From: an uncultured Lachnospiraceae bacterium | GTDB taxonomy: Bacteria; Bacillota; Clostridia; Lachnospirales; Lachnospiraceae | Assembly (NCBI GenBank): GCA_910584945.1 | Contig: CAJUDY010000020.1 | Coordinates: forward strand, 4,205 to 68,204 | DNA: 64,000 bases | Direction: 5' to 3' | In this document: positions 59,003 to 64,000 of the stretch, piece after piece | Position numbering within the stretch: the stretch's first letter is position 1 | Layout: each line of letters starts with the position of its first letter | Notes under the pieces: model-generated | What the model was told of the DNA's origin: nothing | Database searches by the model: none | The model's input: only the letters and a program-made list of their open reading frames with translations | Translations under genes and position numbers: made by a program

Positions 59003-59515
59003 ATGATGAAGAAAGAAATGACAATAGCGGAAATTCTGGTAAAAATGGTCGAGCATTCCGATGGAAATCTTCATGACATTCAGCATTTTCTGAAAGTTTA
59101 TGGCTATGCAAAAACGATCGGAGAATGCGAAGGGCTTTCGGAGTATGAACAGAAAGTCCTGGAAACAGCGGCAATCCTTCATGACATCGCCTGCCCTCTC
59201 TGCCGGAAAAAATACGGCAGTACCAACGGAAAGTATCAGGAAATGGAAGGGACCGGGCTGACCGAAGCATTTTTGGAGGATTCCGGTTTTTCACAGAAGA
59301 TGATCCAACGGGTGGTCTTCCTGGTGGGCCATCATCACACCATCGATCAAATCGACGGGCTCGACTATCAGATCCTGCTGGAGGCGGATTACCTGGTCAA
59401 TGCGGCGGAGTCCGGGTATTCGGTGGAGAACATTCGGAATATGGAAGAGAAGCTGTTCAAAACCCATACCGGCAAAACGCTTCTCAGGTCAATTTATCGA
59501 TGCGGTGATGAATAA
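59003..59515 (+). CDS. HD domain-containing phosphohydrolase
   Basis: The 170-residue protein has the HD motif pattern: DIQHFLKVYGYAKTI supplies the first His, AILHDIACPL the HD pair, VGHHHTIDQI further His residues, and LEADYLVNAAES the last Asp. It is a metal-dependent phosphohydrolase of unknown substrate, perhaps a nucleotide. AAGGAGTGTG precedes the ATG. It is convergent with the DUF885 gene 19 bases away, and no clear terminator separates them. Confidence 0.82.
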   Translation: MMKKEMTIAEILVKMVEHSDGNLHDIQHFLKVYGYAKTIGECEGLSEYEQKVLETAAILHDIACPLCRKKYGSTNGKYQEMEGTGLTEAFLEDSGFSQKMIQRVVFLVGHHHTIDQIDGLDYQILLEADYLVNAAESGYSVENIRNMEEKLFKTHTGKTLLRSIYRCGDE

Positions 59516-59534
59516 TCCTCAACGATCGGTCCTG

Positions 59535-61382
59535 CTACCGGATGATCAGCCGGTCTCCGCCGCTTTCGGTCTGCGGCGGAGCGACCGGCGTTTCCTCTGC
59601 CAGCCAGTCTGTGAAATGTTCCCGGATAACAGCAAAGGGCGCGGGCCCGAAGTCCAGAAGAAACGTGTGGAATTCCTTTGGGATGAACGCATTTCCCAAT
59701 ACTTGTTCTGCGGTTTCCCGCATCTCGGTAATCTCCAGATAACCCACATAGTATTTCATATAGTTGGCCGGGTCCTCGCAGACAGTCTGATGGAGCACGG
59801 CAGCAACGGCCGGGCTGTCGATGCCCAGCGTATCATTCAGAAACCGGGACAGATTCTCTACGGTCATGCCTTCGTAGTTGACCTGGTAGTCCACCAGAGC
59901 GTAAAGAGCCAGATAGGCGGATTCATTGAGGGCAAGCAGACGGGCCAGCTCCGGTGTGACGCCTTCCTCCCATTGATAGGAAAGATACTGGACGTAAGTG
60001 GCCCAGCCCTCCACATAACAGGAAAAGCTTAAAAGGGCGCGCAGGCGGCTGTCGTTCACGGCGTTGAAGTAGTTGCACTGATATAAATGCCCGGGGTAGC
60101 CTTCATGGGCCATGACCGTGTAGATGTCCTTCTGCGTCGTGGCGGAAGAACGGTTGATGTAGATAAAGTTTTCATTGAGAGAGTCAATGGGCGGCGTCAG
60201 GTAGAAGGCGGGGCTTGAGAACTCTTCCAGCGCTTCCGGCAGCATCCGCACCTCATAAGAACAGGCGGGCAGCGCGGGGAAATCCGCCAGCATCTTTTCT
60301 TTCAGGTCAGTAAGCGCTTCCTCCGGGTCCTTGACGGAGGGCTGGAAAGAGGCGAGCGTCCGCACAAGCTCCGGCTTTTCGTATAGAAGGTCGTAGGCGC
60401 TTTTCAAGTCGGTCTGCATGCGTTTGACGATGGCGCCCTGAAGGGACTTCGGGCTTTTGTAGGAGGTAAAGGTAGAGGCGTTTAGAAGATATTCGTAATA
60501 TTTTTTTCCATCGGGCAGAGAAGCGACGCCCACGGGGGTATCCAGATGTCCTTTGAGCTTTGGGAGTTCTTCGCTCAAGAGGGTATAGGCATGGGTAAAA
60601 TCGTCTTTCAGGATCGCTTCGTTCTCTGCAAGATAAGCGCTTTGCTGTTCTTCCGTGAGGTTCGGCAGTTCGTCAAGGCGGGCCTCGAATGTTTCCGCCA
60701 TCATGCCGGTCTCCGGAGCGTCCAGGTAGGCTTTTAAGGACGCAAGGATGCCGTCAATGGTCAGGTCCGAGAGGAAAATGCCGGCTTCTGTCTGCGCCTG
60801 TACATATTCCAGAAGCTGCTCATAATAATCGTCAATATCTTCGAGCAGCAAAAGGTAGTGGTCCACATCTTCCTGACTGCGGAAGCGGTATTCGGCCAGA
60901 ATGATGGGGAGCTCCACCTGGATACCGCTGACGGAGGAAAAAGGATAGTCGTAAAGCAGAAAATCTTCCCCTTGCTGTTTGGTTTCCATATATTCCAGGA
61001 GAATGTCATAATCTGTCTGGAGGTTCGAGGGAAGTTCTTTTCGCGGGATAGAGCGGAGGATTTCGTATTCTTCCTTTAATTCGGCATAATTTTCACGGAT
61101 GCTTTCCGGGTTGTACTCGCCCAGGGTGTCGGGAAAATCGGTGATACCGTAAGCCTCTGGGTCGGAGAGCGTGGAGTGCAAAGTCAATCCGGAGCTTGAG
61201 ACGGATTCATAGAACAGTTGGTCCACAAGCTGTTCAAACCGTTCTTCTGCCGAGAGGACCTCACGGGAGGTTCCCTGGGATGCTTTGCGCGCAGTGTCTT
61301 TGGGACTGCAGCCGGTGAAAAAGAAAGAGACGGCAAGAAGAAGGACAAAGGCTTTTTTGAAAGCTGCTTTATTTATGTACAT
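59535..61382 (-). CDS. DUF885 family lipoprotein, probable metallopeptidase
   Basis: The 615-residue protein begins with a lipoprotein signal (FVLLLAVSFFFTGC, the Cys at about residue 25 being the lipidation site). The DUF885 domain fills the rest, with VMAHEGYPGHLYQCNYF holding the HExxxxH-like metal site, and CYVEGWATYVQYLSYQ the downstream Glu. Such proteins resemble M32-type carboxypeptidases and sit on the outer face of the membrane. GGAGGAAAC precedes the ATG. It is divergent from the CAP/FN3 gene. Confidence 0.87.
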   Translation of the reverse strand: MYINKAAFKKAFVLLLAVSFFFTGCSPKDTARKASQGTSREVLSAEERFEQLVDQLFYESVSSSGLTLHSTLSDPEAYGITDFPDTLGEYNPESIRENYAELKEEYEILRSIPRKELPSNLQTDYDILLEYMETKQQGEDFLLYDYPFSSVSGIQVELPIILAEYRFRSQEDVDHYLLLLEDIDDYYEQLLEYVQAQTEAGIFLSDLTIDGILASLKAYLDAPETGMMAETFEARLDELPNLTEEQQSAYLAENEAILKDDFTHAYTLLSEELPKLKGHLDTPVGVASLPDGKKYYEYLLNASTFTSYKSPKSLQGAIVKRMQTDLKSAYDLLYEKPELVRTLASFQPSVKDPEEALTDLKEKMLADFPALPACSYEVRMLPEALEEFSSPAFYLTPPIDSLNENFIYINRSSATTQKDIYTVMAHEGYPGHLYQCNYFNAVNDSRLRALLSFSCYVEGWATYVQYLSYQWEEGVTPELARLLALNESAYLALYALVDYQVNYEGMTVENLSRFLNDTLGIDSPAVAAVLHQTVCEDPANYMKYYVGYLEITEMRETAEQVLGNAFIPKEFHTFLLDFGPAPFAVIREHFTDWLAEETPVAPPQTESGGDRLIIR

Positions 61383-61408
61383 GGTGTGTTTCCTCCGTTG
61401 ATAGATTT

Positions 61409-61437
61409 ATTATAGTTGATTGCGGGGGAATATGCAA
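61409..61437 (-). promoter_or_regulatory. Promoter of the DUF885 gene
   Basis: On the minus strand TTGCAT (61437-61432) and TATAAT (61414-61409) have a 17-base spacer. It lies about 30 bases before the DUF885 start. Confidence 0.6.
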
Positions 61438-61464
61438 ATGGGATTTGAAAACAGGAAATGAGAA

Positions 61465-61493
61465 TTGCATAATTTTTAAAAATCGTGTATATT
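61465..61493 (+). promoter_or_regulatory. Promoter of the secreted CAP/FN3 gene
   Basis: TTGCAT (61465-61470) and TATATT (61488-61493) have a 17-base spacer. The -35 hexamer is identical to that of the divergent DUF885 promoter. Confidence 0.6.
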
Positions 61494-61533
61494 GGTAATA
61501 TCAGTAAAATTCCAGAAGAAAGGGAAGAGAAAG

Positions 61534-63825
61534 ATGTTTCAAAGAGGAAAGAAAGTGTTAAGAGATGTCCTGGCATTCGTGCTGATCCTGGCCTGTGTGG
61601 CGGGAGTGATGCCGGGAAGTGTCATGGAGACCCGGGCGGCAGGGAGTGCGCCTTATGGGTTGGGTAATCCGTTCTACAGCTATACGACGCTGGATGAGGG
61701 CACAGTGACCAGTACGGCGAACGGGAGGCCGAAGGTGCTGGTGTTTTTTGGAGCAAACTGCGGGAACAGTCAAAGTCTCATTCAGGGGATTTGCAAAGGT
61801 TCCTATGATTTCTCAGACGTTGATATTGTGGCGGTGGAGATTCAGAATCAAGAAAATGATAAAACGGTAGTACAGTCTTTTAAAAGCAATTATGGAAATG
61901 ATAAGATTACCTTTGCGTATAACAAGGACGGTAATGCCAGCAGGAGTGCCTGGTCCTATCTCAATGTTGCAGGAACTGATACGACAAGCAGTCAATCGCT
62001 GCCTTTTGTGGCATATATTGATAAGAACAATAAGTTCCAATATATGTCAACCGGATATGTGACCGCCCAAACCGTCCGCGATAACATCAACCGTTACTGC
62101 TTCGGAAAAGATGTGCAGGAACCGGCAGGCAACACGACCACTCTCCAAGTGAATGTGGAATACCGCCAGGCGGAAGCCCGCAAGATGCTCGGTATGGTCA
62201 ACGCCTTCCGTACAGGAAGAGACGCCTGGTATCTGCATACGGACAATAAGACCCAAATACAAGTCCCGGGTCTTGGCGCACTGTCCTACGATTATCAGTT
62301 AGAGCAGATCGCCATGCAGCGCGCGGCGGAGATTGCCATGAGCTACAGCCATACAAGACCTAATGGCTCAGGTACGGAAAGCGCATTTTATGAGGCTGGC
62401 TATTTCTATTCTTTGGGTGAAAACATCGCAGTCGGTACTGGTTCCATGTTGGATACGGCCCAGAAAGCGTTCGTCGCGTGGCGGGAAGATGGAGAAGATT
62501 ATGCAGGCCAAGGCCACAGACGGAACATGTTGGGAATTGATTTTACCGCCATCGGCATCGGCCATGTGTACTACAACGGGACTCACTACTGGGCCATGGA
62601 GCTTGGCGGGAGCACCACCGGCACGGCGGACCCGAAGATTGACGGGAATCGGACCGTGGCGGTGGAGGTGAAAAATGAGGATATCCGGTCCCTGTCCGTG
62701 AACGACAAGACGCTCACGGTCCGCCCGGGAGAGTCGATTGCGGCGCCGGCGGTAAATGTCATAGTAGGGTCCCCGGATATGTGGCCTCCAGCAGGTTCGA
62801 ATGTCTTTAAGAGTTATCCTTCGGGTACCGTGAATCCTTCCTGGAGCGTCGGTAACGCTTCCATTGCAGCCTATGAGAATGGAAGGTTCACCGGAAAGAC
62901 GAACGGAACCACGACGGCCACCGCAACCGTAGCGGGAAAAAGTGTGAGCGTCACGGTCAAGGTGTCTAACTCCGGCAGTAGCAGTAACGGTAATGGCAGC
63001 GGAAGTTCCGCGCCTGTTTTTTCGGATGAGGCGAAGACGATCTCCGTCCGTCAGACAAAGTATAATACGCTGGAGCTAAGCTGGCCGGGAACCCAGGGAG
63101 CGAAGTCTTATGAGATTTATTATTCTACTTCCCCGGACGGCGGATTCCGCAGGCTGGCGAATGCCAAGAAGACTACATACAAATTCTCCAAAGCTCAGTG
63201 CGGCCAGACCTATTATTTCAAGGTGCGCGTATGTACGAAGACCGGAAAGAGTGAGTTCGGCCCGGTTGCTTCCGGAGAGACCACTCTGGCGGGTACTCCC
63301 ACGGTTACCGTATCCAAGACCACCTATAACAGCGTCAAGATCAGATGGAGCAAAGTGGCCGGGGCCAAGAAATATGAGATCTACGGCTGCATCAACGGCC
63401 AGTGGCGGCTTCTGAAGATTCAGGGAGGTTCCAACTACACCCATAAGGGTCTGTCAACCGGAGATACCTTCGCATACAAAGTCGTTCCGGTGAGAGATCG
63501 TTTTAAGGGAGAAGAGTCCAATGAAGTCCAGGCGACCACCGTGCTGGGCAACGTATCCCGGCTGAAAGTAAGGGCAGCCGGAGAGGACCGTATGAAAGTA
63601 TCCTTCCGAAAAGTTCCGGGCGTGGACTGCTACGTGATCTTAAGAGCGGACAGTCCGAACGGAGAATATACGGAGGTTGCACGGGTCAAAAAGACTTCCT
63701 ATGTAGATACGGGATTACAGCCCGCGACCACCTATTTCTACAAAGTCTATGCGATTGCAGGATCTCATGAGACAAACACAGAAGGCCCGGTGGGGCAGAC
63801 CACCAAGATGCCGAAAGTCAGATAA
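61534..63825 (+). CDS. Secreted multidomain protein: thioredoxin-like, CAP, Ig-like and three FN3-like domains
   Basis: The 763-residue protein has a signal peptide (VLRDVLAFVLILACVAGVMPG, cleavage near residue 36). Residues about 55-185 look thioredoxin-like (KVLVFFGANCGNSQSL) but only one Cys of CxxC remains. Residues about 205-365 are a CAP/SCP domain (GENIAVGTG, GQGHRRNMLGIDFTAIGIGHVYY) with the conserved His and Glu residues. Residues 370-465 resemble a bacterial Ig-like (Big2) domain, then a Ser/Gly/Asn linker, and three FN3-like repeats from about 480 to the end (WPGTQGAKSYEIYYS, WSKVAGAKKYEIYG, FRKVPGVDCYVILR). No sortase motif is present, so it is probably secreted. The start follows AAAGGGAAGAG. 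Confidence 0.85.
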   Translation: MFQRGKKVLRDVLAFVLILACVAGVMPGSVMETRAAGSAPYGLGNPFYSYTTLDEGTVTSTANGRPKVLVFFGANCGNSQSLIQGICKGSYDFSDVDIVAVEIQNQENDKTVVQSFKSNYGNDKITFAYNKDGNASRSAWSYLNVAGTDTTSSQSLPFVAYIDKNNKFQYMSTGYVTAQTVRDNINRYCFGKDVQEPAGNTTTLQVNVEYRQAEARKMLGMVNAFRTGRDAWYLHTDNKTQIQVPGLGALSYDYQLEQIAMQRAAEIAMSYSHTRPNGSGTESAFYEAGYFYSLGENIAVGTGSMLDTAQKAFVAWREDGEDYAGQGHRRNMLGIDFTAIGIGHVYYNGTHYWAMELGGSTTGTADPKIDGNRTVAVEVKNEDIRSLSVNDKTLTVRPGESIAAPAVNVIVGSPDMWPPAGSNVFKSYPSGTVNPSWSVGNASIAAYENGRFTGKTNGTTTATATVAGKSVSVTVKVSNSGSSSNGNGSGSSAPVFSDEAKTISVRQTKYNTLELSWPGTQGAKSYEIYYSTSPDGGFRRLANAKKTTYKFSKAQCGQTYYFKVRVCTKTGKSEFGPVASGETTLAGTPTVTVSKTTYNSVKIRWSKVAGAKKYEIYGCINGQWRLLKIQGGSNYTHKGLSTGDTFAYKVVPVRDRFKGEESNEVQATTVLGNVSRLKVRAAGEDRMKVSFRKVPGVDCYVILRADSPNGEYTEVARVKKTSYVDTGLQPATTYFYKVYAIAGSHETNTEGPVGQTTKMPKVR

Positions 63826-63840
63826 AAGGATGTAACAAGA

Positions 63841-63878
63841 AAAACAGCGTGATCCAAAAGCCAGGTCACGCTGTTTTT
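63841..63878 (+). terminator. Rho-independent terminator after the CAP/FN3 gene
   Basis: AAAACAGCGTGA (63841-63852) pairs with TCACGCTGTTTT (63866-63877), followed by T. It lies 15 bases after the stop codon. Confidence 0.92.
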
Positions 63879-63915
63879 GCCATAAAAATCATCAGGCTGT
63901 AAAAATGCCGGGATC

Positions 63916-63924
63916 TGCTATAAT
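63916..63924 (+). promoter_or_regulatory. Extended -10 promoter near the window end
   Basis: TGC TATAAT (63916-63924) is an extended -10 element without a clear -35. It probably drives a gene beyond the right edge; no coding sequence is visible in 63925-64000. Confidence 0.45.
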
Positions 63925-64000
63925 ATAGACAGCCTGGCATTGCAGACACGACAAACGCATGAGTAAATAAAATGTGAACAAACTGCTCCATTATCCGTTA

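Noticed and set aside
1..64000. CRISPR arrays, tRNA or rRNA genes, integrases or IS transposases
   Set aside because: I found no regularly spaced repeats, cloverleaf-like genes or recombinase coding sequences; the only mobile signs are the MITE-like elements and decayed ATPase genes.

Overview
The window looks like a chromosome segment of an anaerobic Firmicute, most likely a gut Lachnospiraceae species. This is inferred from gene content: a split transketolase, LuxS, MgtE, diaminopimelate dehydrogenase, ammonia-dependent asparagine synthetase AsnA, a rubredoxin plus flavodiiron protein pair, ECF transport, AAA-ATPase/PD-(D/E)XK proteins, and strong AGGAGG ribosome binding sites. No rRNA, tRNA or CRISPR array was recognised.

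Region 1 (1-16.1 kb) is an AT-rich surface-glycan locus on the + strand: the end of a radical SAM protein, an Och1-like glycosyltransferase, an FkbM methyltransferase, GT2 and GT4 glycosyltransferases, an NDP-sugar epimerase, a DUF1919 protein, two DUF4422 proteins, a glycosyltransferase interrupted by a poly-G tract (probably phase variable), a methyltransferase/cytidylyltransferase fusion and two TIM-barrel isomerase-like proteins. Ten of these proteins carry the same roughly 100-residue Rossmann-like module at the N-terminus, C-terminus or middle. Composition becomes core-like within the first TIM-barrel gene, near 14.4 kb.

Region 2 (16.2-28.9 kb) holds an AAA-ATPase/nuclease-like gene and a decayed relative, an aminotransferase with a YdcF protein, transketolase subunits, luxS, mgtE, trpS, a glyoxalase-like protein, queH, a NERD protein and two small unknowns. 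Region 3 (28.9-36.5 kb) is a glucitol/sorbitol PTS locus: a fused IIC-IIBC transporter divergent from gutM-srlA-srlE-srlD, a PRD regulator, srlB and an HPr paralogue with altered regulatory residues. Region 4 (36.5-49.9 kb) contains a MATE exporter, membrane, cupin and SseB proteins, an sdpRI-like autorepressor/immunity pair, an ECF S component with a P1 peptidase, a nitrate/taurine-type ABC pair, a sugar kinase fused to a small protein, a Gre factor, asnA, a nitrilase and a small alarmone synthetase. Region 5 (49.9-64 kb) has a rubredoxin, Crp/Fnr and flavodiiron cluster with a palindromic promoter, decayed genes, a DUF362 protein, hflX, an acetyltransferase, map, a FliB-like protein, ddh, an HD protein, a DUF885 lipoprotein and a secreted CAP/FN3 protein.

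Two dispersed elements cross these regions. One is a 135-bp MITE-like element (two full copies with 16-bp terminal inverted repeats, 6-bp target duplications and compensatory stem changes, plus a solo end). The other is a leader hairpin family (GCATC/GATGC stem followed by GGAACTTAA-like sequence just upstream of the ribosome binding site) found before at least seven genes.
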